A stretch of DNA of 20,872 nucleotides, from contig NW_022985172.1 of the NCBI RefSeq assembly GCF_010093535.1, positions 972,203 to 993,074 of the forward strand, written 5' to 3'. Positions 1-9,715 of this stretch are shown piece after piece. Below the pieces are notes generated by a model. It had not been told where the DNA came from. It made no database searches and was given only the letters and a program-made list of their open reading frames with translations. Both the position numbers and the translations under genes were made by a program. Every line of letters begins with the position of its first letter. Positions within the stretch are counted from its first letter, which is position 1. This stretch comes from Lindgomyces ingoldianus (taxonomy: Eukaryota; Ascomycota; Dothideomycetes; Pleosporales; Lindgomycetaceae).

Positions 1-146
1 GCTGTACAACCTAGTAGCTAGATAATAGCACATTAATCCTTTGCATTGCACAGTAAGCTCTGCTACTATATAAAGTAAAAAGGAGATAGTGTAAGGCGCA
101 CACTAAAGCTATTAAAGCTGCACAACCTAGCAGCTAGACAACAGCA
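1..146. repeat. Imperfect 30-bp direct repeat, about 116 bp apart
   Basis: The first 30 bases recur at 117-146 with only C/T and G/A-type differences (for example TAGTAGCTAGATAA against TAGCAGCTAGACAA). The second copy is the less mutated one. This may be the end of a tandem array or a subterminal repeat of an element that starts left of the window. The element is not identified. Confidence 0.6.
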
Positions 147-1239
147 GTACCTGTGTAATCTACTAGAAAAGTAATTAACTATACTATTATAATAAAATTC
201 TATTAGTAACTAACAACTCTGTGTAATAATAAAAAAAATAAGAAATAATTCTTATTATATAAATAACTTATAAAAAACATAAGAATATTAGAGGCAACAC
301 TATAGAACAAGACTAGCCTAGAGTACTAGAATAATAAGATTAACATATTAAAGGCTCTAATAAGCCTGTAGACTTAATTATACGCAAGTTGCATAATTAC
401 TAATCTATGCATAATAACTTAGAAAAGTGCTACTTTTCTAAGTGCGTACATAAAGAATTTTAAAGGATAAACACTATAAGACTTCTTAGCACTTAGCTGC
501 ACATTTAAAAGGGAGCTTATATAAGTGCTAGAGGACAAGAGAATTACACTATAGCTAGGCACTAAAAGTACCTAAGCCTAGAAGCTGTATAATATAGCAT
601 AAGAGAAGGTAATTACACTAAAAAGGCTTTATACATAACTTTTATTACTATATAAGGCTCTACATAGAAGCAGACTAAACATAATGCTGCTATTAACACT
701 AAACATACTAGGATTACCTGCTCTTACACTTTAGCTAGCACTACACTAATTACTGTATAAATAATACATGCCACTCTACCTAACGCCTGCTCCACACCCT
801 TAATTGTACACACCACTGCCTGCAGTAGTGTATGCACTACTAATACCACCTGCACAATCTATACTACATCACAACCTGTATAAACTTCTACTCTAGAGGA
901 AAACTACTAAAGAAAAACTTTTAGTAAATAAGATTATATAATTCTAAAAAGCATAAAAAAAAAAAATAACTATATAAGTTAACTATACAACATTTTTATA
1001 GACAAAATAAGAATCTTTATTAATTTATATTAATAGCTAGATATCTAGGAAACTTAGTACACAGACATCTTTCTAGATATCCTAGAAGGTTAGGCAAATA
1101 TGCACTATATGCACAACATAGGCCCTAGAAATAACTAGAAGCATTTATATAACACCTTAAGCATTATAATAAAGGATTTTATGCAAAGAGAAGAGAAAAA
1201 ACTGCAGAAGGCAAAGTTTTGTGTAAAGGGTAAGACTAT
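147..1239. other. AT-rich, RIP-mutated DNA with no recognisable gene
   Basis: There are stops in all frames. TCA and TGA are almost absent while ACA and GCA are common, as in the recognised transposons. It may be the upstream part of the copia relic that follows, but I could not match a protein motif here. An imperfect inverted repeat around CTAGATATC lies near 1033-1088. Confidence 0.5.
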
Positions 1240-2140
1240 TCTAGCAGAGAAGCAGCCTATTAAGTTTAACAGCAGAAGGATTAAGCTTACGCATAACACA
1301 GTAGTTCTTACTTAGAAGAGATAAGTAAGCTACCTTTATATAATTAACCTAGAGGACAAGAATGCCGCACAACAATATGTTAAGTAATATGCAAAAGAGG
1401 CATACATTGCATCTATGTGTTAACTAGAGGCAGCATTTAACCTCTCTATTACTGCACAAACTATAGACCCTTTGCATAATAATATTAACACACTTAACAT
1501 ATAAATCTAATAGTAGATAGATAATAGTAAGCGCAGTCTTACCTTCCTACTATTGCAGCTTAATTATGCAAAGCTGTTTATCTTTATAAATAGATTATTT
1601 ACTAATAATAAAGACCTTAGCTTATAGCTAGAATTTTTAATTATATTAGGTAATAAAGACTGTACAGAGCAAAGCAACTACTTTAAAATACTAGGCAACA
1701 TTATACACTAGAATTCTACTAAGTGTAAAAGAGTAACTAGGAGTGTTCTTACTAGCAAACTATATAGAATAGTTAGAGGGTTTAATAATGTAATTACCTT
1801 TAGTATAACTCTATAGTAAATTATATAAACACTTAAACTGCTACTAATCTTAGTAGTAATCTACATAGATTTAAGGTCTCTATATAATTACCTTATTAAG
1901 CTAGGCACTACTAGTAAAAAGTAACTTATAATTAACATTATATTACTTTGTAAATTATATAAGAAGAGGGAAATTACTAAAATTAAGTAGATTAATAGTA
2001 AAGATAACTTAGTAGATGCATGTATAAAAAAAACACTAAACTAGGCTTTTTAATTACTAGTCTTAACTAACTACCTCTCTGTCTAGATAGAAGCATCTGT
2101 GGACTAGCTAAATCCTGTGCGCAAAGATGCTCTAGACTAA
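1240..2140 (+). pseudogene. Ty1/copia-type pol relic (end of reverse transcriptase, RNase H)
   Basis: Ignoring stops, the plus strand reads as the end of a fungal copia polyprotein. A thumb-like stretch (AKEAYIASMCQLEAAFNLSI, then IDPLHNNINTLN) is followed by an RNase H domain. The first catalytic Asp of RNase H appears as Asn in IFINRLF (codon 1589-1591). Next come VIYIDLRSLYNYLIKLGTT and the C-terminal block INSKDNLVDACIKKTLNQAF, which corresponds to the usual DNPADA motif before the end of copia pol. Stops TAA and TAG stand where CAA, CAG or TGG codons are expected, as RIP predicts. The frame ends near 2138-2150. A purine run (2223-2234) followed by TGTAAG at 2237 could be the polypurine tract and start of a 3' LTR, but that is weak. 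The family call comes from motif recall and no search was run. Confidence 0.75.
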
Positions 2141-2796
2141 CTAGACTAATAACACCTTTATATAAAGCTTATCTTTTTTATTTTTTTTTATTATACACAC
2201 TTATTTTTCTTATTATAAGATTAGAAGAGAAGGATATGTAAGAAAGACAGTCTATTTATCTAGTATATAGGAAAAGAAAAGCCACTACCCCTTATGTATA
2301 GTAGTCACAATGCAGACTACAGCTCTACTATACACATAAGGCGCAGGCATTAGCCTAGAAGTTAGCTAACACATAACACTTAATAAAAGAAAAGGCACTA
2401 GTAGTGCTACTATAATAATAAGCACACAAAGTTACTAGAACCTAACTATAACTCTAGACTAGGACTGCATAAAAGTACTCTTTATAACACACAACCTTTG
2501 CTGCCTACAGCTGCAGATTAGTGCTAGCAGGTAAGACAACATTAATATTATAAGATAGTAAAGCTGCTACATGCTACTTTTTAGCTTATCTATAATTAGC
2601 ATTTTATATAAGAAGAAAGTAGAAGAGCTAAAAGATCTATATATTTATGCTAAAACACTAAATAAACTACTAATTAGTAGTAAAACTAGTTAAAAGAGTA
2701 ACATAGATGCGCCCTAGGCTGCTAGACTGCACAAGGACGTTAAAGACGCCCGCACTAACAGCGCTAGAGGTAGAGGAGGAAGGCTAGAGAGACATA
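2141..2796. other. AT-rich region after the copia relic, possible LTR remnants
   Basis: No coding signal was recognised. A candidate LTR start follows the purine run at 2237, but I could not fix the other end. It contains the hairpin at 2290-2341 and a slightly more GC-rich patch around 2700-2790 just before the microsatellite. Confidence 0.4.
2290..2341. repeat. Inverted repeat (hairpin)
   Basis: CCTTATGTATAGTAG (2290-2304) pairs with CTACTATACACATAAGG (2325-2341), with a two-base bulge and a loop of 20 bases. It may be a subterminal hairpin of an LTR or a small inverted-repeat element. No function is assigned. Confidence 0.7.

Positions 2797-2853
<57 letters not shown>
2797..2853. repeat. 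Compound microsatellite (TC)7(TG)21
   Basis: There are seven TC units (2797-2810), then about twenty-one TG units (2811-2853). A reading frame across it on the minus strand gives a His-Thr repeat and is an artefact. The tract is uninterrupted although the surroundings are heavily mutated. This fits the mutation context of the window, because neither TGT/GTG nor TCT/CTC is a preferred target. Confidence 0.97.
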
Positions 2854-2855
<2 letters not shown>

Positions 2856-3330
2856 GCGGGAGTATCTGTCACTGTTAGCACTATATAAAAAGAAAAAAGA
2901 GCTAGAAAATAGTATAGTAGGGCTTAAAAAGTAAAGAATAAAGAAGAGAAAGTAAAGAAAAAGGGAAGACCTTATTATTATATACACCTCTCTACGCACC
3001 TGCTTATGTAAAGATCCTACACTATTCTAGCACAAAACCCTACATAAAATAGTTTATACACTACTAAATTACTTATAAGGCAAGTATATAAAGGCTAGAT
3101 AATAATAGCCTAAAACACTCTACACTATTTATAAAGCTATCTACATAGTGTAACTAGCCTATCTTAATATATAGCATTACTAAGGCAAGTTCTAATAAAT
3201 AAAGTAGAGTAAAAGCAGAATGTAATTAGATAAACCTACATAGATAGAAGAGAGGTAACGCGTACAAAAGGCAACTTTTTAGACAAAAAGAAAAGTTGCT
3301 AGTGTCTATACACAGCAGCAGCGTTGCGGC

Positions 3331-3416
3331 CTAGATATAAACAATTGCGCATAAGCAAGATTATATATCTATGTTATATAATGCTTGTGCGCAAACCTCT
3401 GTGCGTGAACATCTAG
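3331..3416. repeat. Long imperfect hairpin
   Basis: The 13-mer TTGCGCATAAGCA (3345-3357) faces TGCTTGTGCGCAA (3382-3394) with one mismatch. Outside it, CTAGAT (3331-3336) faces ATCTAG (3411-3416). This forms an extended stem with an AT-rich loop. Function unknown. Confidence 0.65.
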
Positions 3417-3426
3417 ATATCCCCCT

Positions 3427-3446
3427 TTTCCTCTGTACAGAGGAAA
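3427..3446. repeat. Perfect 20-bp palindrome
   Basis: TTTCCTCTGT is followed immediately by its exact reverse complement, centred on TGTACA. It lies 11 bp after the preceding hairpin in the less mutated patch. It could be a protein-binding palindrome or an element end. No assignment is made. Confidence 0.85.
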
Positions 3447-3585
3447 GATAAAGAGCAATAGAACTAGAAACATGTTACCCTTACTTTACCTACCTTGTAC
3501 GCTGTGCACACTGTACACTACTCTTACTCTTGCTACTTAAGTGCTCATACTATAAGCAGCTAGCTGTCGGAGCCCATTCAACATA

Positions 3586-4416
3586 TTAAGTATATACTTA
3601 AGCTTATTACGTGTAGATTTCTTTTTAGGCTTATAGCTATAGCTAATATAGCTAATTTCTTGCCTATAGAGCGTAATCTAGGCTAGGTTAGCTTAAACTA
3701 GACTAGTATGTAAGTTAAGCACTACTCTAAGTTTATAATAAAGTTTAATTATAAGTATAATTATAAAAAAGCGCTTTATAAGAATCTAGAGGTTATCTAG
3801 AGCTAGTTTTACCTAGTAGCTAATATAAAAGCTAAGTACAGTATTTAAGATAAAAATAAGTATAACTTTAATAAGTTAAGCTTTATAATAGGCTAGATAT
3901 TAACTAAAGTAGTTATTATAGCTTTAAAGAGACAAAGACAGCTAAAAGTAATATAGTAAGGTAATAAAAAGTAGACAATAGTTATCTAAAGCATTAACAT
4001 AATAAAGTAGGCTATAAGATTATAGAGCTTTAAGCAGTAAATAAGGCTACTATGTAATATAGATTATATAAAAGAAAGTAAATTTAGGCAAAAAAGACCT
4101 TAATAGTTAAAAATAAGGCTTGTCTAACTACTTTAAAGAAGTTTAAAGCGTGTAGTAATAGAAAGAAGCTAAAGACGCAAGTGCGCGCTAAAAGAAGTAA
4201 GCTAAGTTAAAAGTAATGCAAGTAGTGTAATTAGACTAGGTATAACTTGCGTATGTGTAAGTAAGTAGTAGAAGTAGACTTTAAATAATATCTTATGTTA
4301 TATTACTTTATACAGGGCTAAAGTGGGCTGTTTTACAAGAGAATAGAGTAGTTTTAGTAGGGGCTTGGCAAAAGTGGCCAGCCAACCCGTGTGGCCAGCC
4401 AACCTGTTAGGTACGT
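3586..4416 (+). mobile_element. Fot1/pogo-like DNA transposon, 5'-truncated and internally deleted
   Basis: The right end is well defined. The terminal repeat ends in GTACGT at 4416, followed by TA (4417-4418), the expected target duplication of Tc1/mariner-type elements. The DNA beyond it is gypsy integrase, and the related gypsy copy at 19584-19586 shows the same TA site without the element. Near the end are two copies of GTGGCCAGCCAAC (4374-4386 and 4391-4403), probably transposase-binding repeats. The left part aligns with the arms of the fold-back elements at 7271 and 17443 from about TTAAGTAT (3585) onward, but no left terminal repeat is present, so the element is truncated. Its transposase relic is listed separately. 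Confidence 0.8.
3680..4260 (+). pseudogene. Fot1-type (DDE_1) transposase relic lacking its catalytic core
   Basis: The plus strand reads, through stops, as pieces of a Fot1-family transposase. The YNFDE.GF motif appears as YNFNKLSFIIG, with Asp and Glu changed to Asn and Lys, as G-to-A mutation would do. It is followed by remains of the QPGNREW..VI..IN block (around 3945-4000). Near 4060-4085 the sequence jumps to a basic C-terminal part. That part ends in a zinc-knuckle-like C..C...T.YNLRMC (about 4215-4255), where His has become Tyr. Most of the DDE catalytic domain is therefore missing, by deletion rather than point mutation. The product could not be active. The element could only have moved with transposase supplied in trans before decay. 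Confidence 0.7.
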
Positions 4417-4439
4417 TAAAAGTAAAAACTTTTACTTTA

Positions 4440-5890
4440 CTATTATTAGATAGCAAATAGACTACTTTTTTATGCTAACTATTTATGTGTATTAGTAGAC
4501 TTCCTGCTGTGTACCTAACTTATCTAAGAAGTCTATAATTAAGTATCTTTAGCACACTCTAGTGCTACTAAGACCTATTAGTTACTGTCCTAAAAGTACT
4601 ACTAAAAAGGTATAAAAGCTACTTATAAATAATATATATAGAATTACCTTTTTCATTATAAAGCTAATCTAAAATAAGCCTAAACTCTAGAGTTTATTTA
4701 CTCTCTTCTAATCTTTAATTAACTAATGCTGCACTTATGTATTAATTTTAAGAATTTTTTTTAAAAATAAGTCTAGTTATAACTAGATTATAGTTATTAT
4801 TAATTATATATCTAAATAAGCTATTTTTATTCCCTACTATAAAATAATTAATACCTAAAAAATAGCTACTTTATTTATTTAATAGGTGTACTATTTTAGC
4901 TACACACCTAAAACTATTATTTTTAATTAAGGACTTTAGTTTATATCTAGTTTTTAGTCTAAATTCTATTAAATTTTAAGTGTAAAAGTTAAGCTCTTTA
5001 CTGCCTATTATAAGAAAATAGATAGCTAAATAAAGATTATAAATAAGTATATTAATTAAAGACTAAAGCCTTTTATATTTTTTTACTAAAATAACTAAAT
5101 TTTTTTACTACCTCTAATTAATTAAGCTTAGATAACTTTACTTTATATAATAATTAAAATGTCTCTATATTAAGTCTTATATAGCTTTAAACTATGTTAA
5201 AGCTAGAACTAAAAACATTCTACAGAACCTATTACAGCTATAGACAAGCTAAATTATAAGAATGCTCTAGCATTAGCAACCTACATGCACACAGCCTAGG
5301 CGTTAGCTAAGTCTTATATAGAGAAGGCCTAGGATTAAATGCAAACTGTAGTTAACTGCTACTACTAACTAGTTAACTAAAAGGTTAGCAACATAGTCTA
5401 CTTAGACACTAAGAACCTAGCTGTTTAAAAACCTAGCTAAAAACTATCTAAATAATAAAAAAGCCTCTTTAAAGTACTTAAATAAGTTAAAAACTTATAC
5501 TGCCTAAAGCTACTTTTAAAGTTAAAGATATATAATGTCTTTATACTAAACATACTTTATAAAGACCCTTAGAATCTGCTTCTAAAACAAGAACCTTTAA
5601 AACCCTCTAGAATTACTATTAATAAAGTAAAGAAGTAGAAAGTAAAAAAAATACTTACTAGTAAGCTTTACTAAAAAACACTTAAGTACTAAGTAAAATA
5701 AGTAGAACACAACTCTAATTTAGTCTAGTATAAAGCTTTAAATTTTATAAGTTCTTCTTATAAACTAAAAGCTTTTTATAATAAGCATTTAAATTAGCTA
5801 AGACTTTTAAAGGCTTTATATAAGTAAATTAAGGCTTTTAAAGCTAGTGTAAAAGGTATAGATTACTTAGTAAATAATAAAGTATAAAAG
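4440..5890 (+). pseudogene. Gypsy integrase plus chromodomain relic
   Basis: Frames recovered through stops give, in order: a zinc-binding-type N-terminal region (around 4563-4700, with SATKTY and remains of YYWKG); the core domain with INYISK..IFIP, where the first catalytic Asp is Asn (codon 4802-4804); GL.FISSF.SKF (about 4930-4965), where DRG.QF is expected; FTAYY..IDS, where STAYHPQTDGQTE is expected (about 5000-5030); then a region with AQALAKSYIEKAQD (about 5300) and the GPY/F-like block VYLDTKNLAV. A chromodomain relic follows at 5642-5790 (VKKILTSKLY.KTLKYQVK.VEH, then ALNFI). In this family the chromodomain steers integration to heterochromatin. All catalytic and structural motifs are degraded by RIP-type changes, so this is not functional. 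Confidence 0.8.
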
Positions 5891-6966
5891 TAAAAAGTAA
5901 ATTTATAGTTATATATAATAGTATTATAACTTTATAGACATAGTGCTAAGAAGATCTAATAGCAAGCTGTTAGACACCTCTAGACTTTTCTCTTTCTTCT
6001 CTACTCTTTTCTCTCTTCTTTTTCTCTTTCTCCTTTCTTTTTAAACTTCTTTTAAACCCCCTCTACCTTATCTTTAACTGCCTAAGAGCGCTATAATGTC
6101 TACTTAAAAGTTAAACACTAGAGCTTTTAAAGCTAAAACCTAACAAAGCAGCTTAGTGTTTTAGTAGAATAAGGCTACCTAGACACTAGCTATAGAAAGC
6201 CTAGCCTTCTAGCTCTTTATAACCTGTGCTATCTACACTAAGTTCTAAGTAAACTTTAAAATAGCTTTAAAAGCTCTTTTTTTATTCTTTTTACTCTCTA
6301 TGTTTTAGGCTGCTGCTTATAGCTTAAGATAGCTTTAAAAGACTAAAAATTTATTCTTATAATATAAAAAAACCTACACATGTGTTAGTAAACTATACCT
6401 TAGTAGTATTAAACTATATTTATATAAAGTTACATTTTTTATTACATAAAGTGTAATATTTACATTTCTTTAATTTAAAAGACTAATAAGAGAACTTAAC
6501 TTAAAAGCTGTAAGTAAGAGCGTAGGCAGCCTAAAAGTAAATAACTTAAAACACCTCTAAAAAGGCTCTAGAAGAGAGGCAGAGTAGCATAGTAATTTTC
6601 TTTAATACTATAATTAGTTAGTAGACTAAGCTATAAAATGTTAAGTGTATAATAATACTTATAAAGTAAAGATTTAGATAATAGCTAAAAAAAACTAATA
6701 ACATTAACTAGACTATATAAGTAAGGTAAGTAAACACTTATTACTATAAATAATAAATTTGCTATATTAATAATAACTACATTACTAGTTACTACTAAAT
6801 AAAAACATTATAATAAAGGCATTATATTAGTATTAGGTTTTTACTCTATTTCTTAGTAAGAGGAAATTTTAGTTAAGATAGTTATACTTATTATATTTTA
6901 TCTAAATTAGTATTAAAGTAGTTTTAAATACTTTCTAAACACTATAAATAAAGACTATTAGCTTAT
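5891..6966. other. 3' untranslated part of the gypsy relic
   Basis: This lies between the chromodomain relic and the polypurine tract. A long pyrimidine run (about 5976-6063, mostly CT) stands out. The rest is AT-rich with no recognised coding motif. The length is large for this part of a chromovirus, so another fragment may be nested here unseen. Confidence 0.5.
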
Positions 6967-6980
6967 AAAGAGGGGGGTAG
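6967..6980 (+). other. Polypurine tract of the gypsy element
   Basis: AAAGAGGGGGG followed by TAG lies immediately before the LTR start TGTAATAATTC. This is the expected priming site for plus-strand DNA synthesis, and its position fixes the LTR as the 3' LTR of the element on its left. Confidence 0.8.
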
Positions 6981-7270
6981 TGTAATAATTCTATAAATTG
7001 TTCTATCTTAGGTTGCTTAGATCTTATCTAAAGGGTCCCTGTATTAGCCCTAACTATAACTTAACCTAGTCCCCTACAGTTACCTCTATTCCCTTATGTA
7101 TTTAGTTGCACCTTGCCTTTATAGCTAGCTTAGTAGTTTTTAAATATCCTTTTATACAAGGCCTATAGGTGTTAATGGCATTCCTAGGTTCCAAGTCCCC
7201 ACGCACTCCCATATGCCTCTGAGTGGATTCCCACCGCATTCAGACCCATTGTCTTGCCTGCGCTGTTACA
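6981..7270 (+). repeat. Gypsy 3' LTR, 290 bp
   Basis: It starts TGTAATAATTC and ends GCTGTTACA, so it has TG...CA ends with TGTAA/TTACA terminal inversion. It aligns end to end with the 291-bp LTR at 20401-20691. The first part (to about 7080) is strongly mutated, while the last 120 bases keep TCCA, CCCA, CTGA and CCGC sites. It is followed directly by fold-back element sequence at 7271. Confidence 0.9.
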
Positions 7271-8286
7271 AAGACTATACTTAAGCTATATACGCAAGAA
7301 TTTTCTTCTTAAATAGCATTTATAGCTAATCTAGCTATTTTTTTGCGCACTAAGCGTAATCTAGGCTATATTAGTATAAACTACTTTAGTATGTTTATAA
7401 AGCATTATTTAAAGCTTAAAGTAAAGTTTTAAGTGTAAGTATAGTTAATAGATATTTAGCTTATAATAAAGCCTATTTTACTAAAGTTATACATGTGATT
7501 ATTTTAAATGCTATACTTAGCTTTAATATTCTTTACAAGGCTAAACCTGCTCTAAATTACTCTAGAACTTTTATAGAAAGCTCTCTTATAGTTATACTAC
7601 GCTTAAATGTTACTTTAAGCTTTAGATAACGCTTCTTAAACATACTAGGCTAGTTTATACTAACATTGTAACAGTGCTGCTTGTTAAGCTCTGCTGCTAG
7701 TTACATAATCTTGCTAAGAGTTAAGCAAGCGCGCTAGCGCCTTAGCGCTGCGCAAGCTTTTCTCTTGCAAAAACCCTTTGCCTTCTTTACTCCCTATCCT
7801 AGTTTAGCTAAAATAGAGCTAACCTACTCTACCTTACTTCCCTAGCTCTATACAGTAGTAGAGACAGTGCTTGTTATCACAAACATAGCCTAGATTATGC
7901 TTAGCGCGTAAAGAATTAGCTATATTAGCTATAAATGCTATTTAAGAGGAAAATCCTTACGCATATAGCTTAAGTATAGTCTTAATAATTACCTGCTCTT
8001 TATTATTACCTAGCCTTTATAAGTTAGCTATAGAATTAGCTTGTAAAGGTTGTCTAGTGCTATAGTTATTTATTATCTTTTAAAAGACTTTATATATAGC
8101 TGTAGCATGTTTCTTTAAAAGTTTTACATTTTATTTAAAAGCTTAGAGCATAAGCTGTATCTAACATTCTTTTAGTATGTTTAAGTAGTATTGTTAGAAA
8201 TGTATTAGTGTAGGAAAAGTAGTTTAGTAGGGTCTTAGCAAAAGTAAGCAACTTAGGTGTGTAAGCAACTTGCTTGTAAAGTACGT
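7271..8286 (-). mobile_element. Fot1-derived fold-back element, interrupted copy
   Basis: This is the same element as at 17138-18237, in the opposite orientation. The inner left arm (7271 to about 7440) and right arm (about 7570-8286) are inverted copies of each other. The centre (about 7441-7570) carries the transposase fragment read from the minus strand. The right end is GTACGT at 8286 followed by TA (8287-8288), beyond which minus-strand gypsy RT begins. The outer left arm is missing because the gypsy LTR abuts at 7270/7271. The right arm holds the LTR-like insertion at 7667-7881. Confidence 0.8.
7667..7881 (+). mobile_element. 215-bp solo-LTR-like insertion, RIP-mutated copy
   Basis: It begins TGTAACAG and ends TTATCACA (TG...CA). 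It is flanked by a perfect 5-bp duplication AACAT (7662-7666 and 7882-7886). The uninterrupted site is seen in the other fold-back copy at about 17832-17837, so the insertion is directly demonstrated. It aligns without gaps with the copy at 11202-11416, and by eye all but one of about 23 differences are C-to-T or G-to-A. TG...CA ends and a 5-bp duplication suggest a solo LTR or a very short LTR element. A MITE is less likely. Confidence 0.85.
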
Positions 8287-8288
8287 TA

Positions 8289-9715
8289 TAAAAGAATTTT
8301 AAAATAAATTATTAATAAAATCTAGTAAAGCCTAGAAAAGATTTTACACCTGTTATAGTAGTAGGCGCCTGCTAGTTGCGTAGCACCTTTACTTTCTCTA
8401 GGTTAACTTTTAGTCCTTTATTTAAAAGTATATAGCTAAGATACTTTATTTAAGTAATATAAAATTTACTTTTTTTAATCTCTACCTATAATCTTGCTTA
8501 CTAGAGCTTCTTTAAAACTTTTTTAACATAGAGGATATATGTTGCTTTATTTTTAAAGTAAATAAGAATGTTATTTAAGTAAGTAATGTAAAAATTATTA
8601 AGGTAGTTAATTAATACATTATTTATATAGCGCTAGTAAGTTACTAGGCTATTATATAATCTAAAAAGTAGCACTTTACATTTATATATTTTATATTATG
8701 TCTAAAAGGTAGTACACTTTTTAAAGCTTAGGTTTATCTTAATCTTATTAAAAGCTACGTAAATATTAAACTTAGTAAAAATAGCTGCCTTTATAGGTCT
8801 TAATAGAAGTTTGTTTATACACAGTATTAGATACACATCTTTACAGGTAATAGTGTTAAGTTTATAGTAATTAACACAAATACATAAGTTGCTATTTAGT
8901 TTCTGTATATAAAAAAATAAGAGATGTAAAAAGGCTCTAACTTTGCTTAATAAAGCTATATTTTAGATTATTTATAATATATTTCTTTATTACGTCTAGT
9001 TTCTTAACATTTTATTTATATAAAGGGCTATAACTGTTAAGAAGAGGTTCTATAAGGACAATCTTATAGTTATATAAGCAATGTGCTAGTAATTAGTAGG
9101 CTGTAGTGTAGCTAAATACATCTTAGTACTAATAGTATTTAGATAGTAATTAAAAGTTTACTAATACTTTAGTTTTACATCTATTATTTAATAGTAAAGC
9201 TTACTTATCTTTAATTAAAAACTTAATTTTATAAATAAAAGTAAAAAAAAACTTTTTTTATGTTAAAATAACAAGTATTTACTAAAATAAAAGTAATAGT
9301 AGAAGAATAGATGTTCTTTAGACCTGTTCTAGACTTCTTAATAGATAAGTAGATAGATAATTTAAGTGTCTTTAAACTATAGGTAATAGAAGAGCAGTAT
9401 AATTTTAGTAGCCTTAGTAAACTCTTAATGCAGTAGATTGTTAGGCTGTATAACTACTAAATGTAATTCTTTTTTTATAGTGTGTTGTGTTATCTAATAT
9501 CTAACTCTACTTCTTTAGTACGCGTAGGCTAGTTTAATTGCATAAGTAAAGGTAGTAAAAGTTTATAAGTAGTAGAATACTTACTAGGCTATATAATCTA
9601 ATTTCTTTTTATATCTAGTTAGAGTTTAAAATAACATAACTATTTAATACTAATAATATAATCTTATAAGCTAAGGTTTATATTAATAAAAAGGTAGTTT
9701 TAAATGCTTCTACTT
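8289..9715 (-). pseudogene. Ty3/gypsy protease to reverse transcriptase relic, minus strand
   Basis: Read on the minus strand this is the same coding region as plus-strand 16309-17135 joined to about 18240-18830. It includes an IIKQS-like fingers block, LC.LL.T (for LRLCVDYR.LN) and the catalytic YxDD seen as YLNN (codons at 8581 down to 8570). PTTVTGVKSFLGF-like remains are near 8340-8370. The right end of the similarity is at about 9706-9715. A Fot1-derived fold-back is inserted at its left end at TA 8287-8288. Asp-to-Asn changes and many TAA/TAG stops make it inactive. Confidence 0.8.

Larger units (their letters stand above)
2854..3585. other. Intergenic AT-rich DNA with a less mutated patch at about 3240-3585
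   Basis: No gene was recognised. From about 3240 onward, motifs normally lost to RIP survive (GTGAAC, GATATCC, GCTCATAC, GTCGGAG, CATTCAAC). This patch is therefore younger, single-copy or an LTR edge. It ends at the junction with the Fot1-like element, after TGTCGGAGCCCATTCAACA (3568-3586), which looks like a retroelement edge but could not be proved. Confidence 0.45.
4419..7270 (+). mobile_element. Ty3/gypsy chromovirus relic, 3' half (integrase, chromodomain, 3' LTR)
   Basis: From left to right it holds an integrase relic, a chromodomain, a pyrimidine-rich and AT-rich 3' region, a polypurine tract (6967-6980) and a 290-bp 3' LTR (6981-7270). The left boundary is the Fot1-like insertion at TA 4417-4418. 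The rest of the element on the other side of that insertion is not visible, so it has been lost or displaced. 4419 to about 5220 is a diverged copy of 19586-20400. The LTR matches those at 20401-20691 and 14470-14520, so all belong to one family. Confidence 0.85.

Noticed and set aside
2784..2999. 71-codon minus-strand open frame with a His-Thr repeat
   Set aside because: It is the translation of the TC/TG microsatellite and flanking AT-rich DNA. There is no domain and no codon bias.
3345..3394. Helitron 3' hairpin
   Set aside because: No CTRR end follows the hairpin at the expected distance, and no Rep/helicase relic was recognised nearby.
5976..6063. Pyrimidine-rich run as a promoter or polypurine tract of a minus-strand element
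   Set aside because: No LTR start or TG...CA boundary is found next to it, and it lies within the 3' region of the plus-strand gypsy copy.
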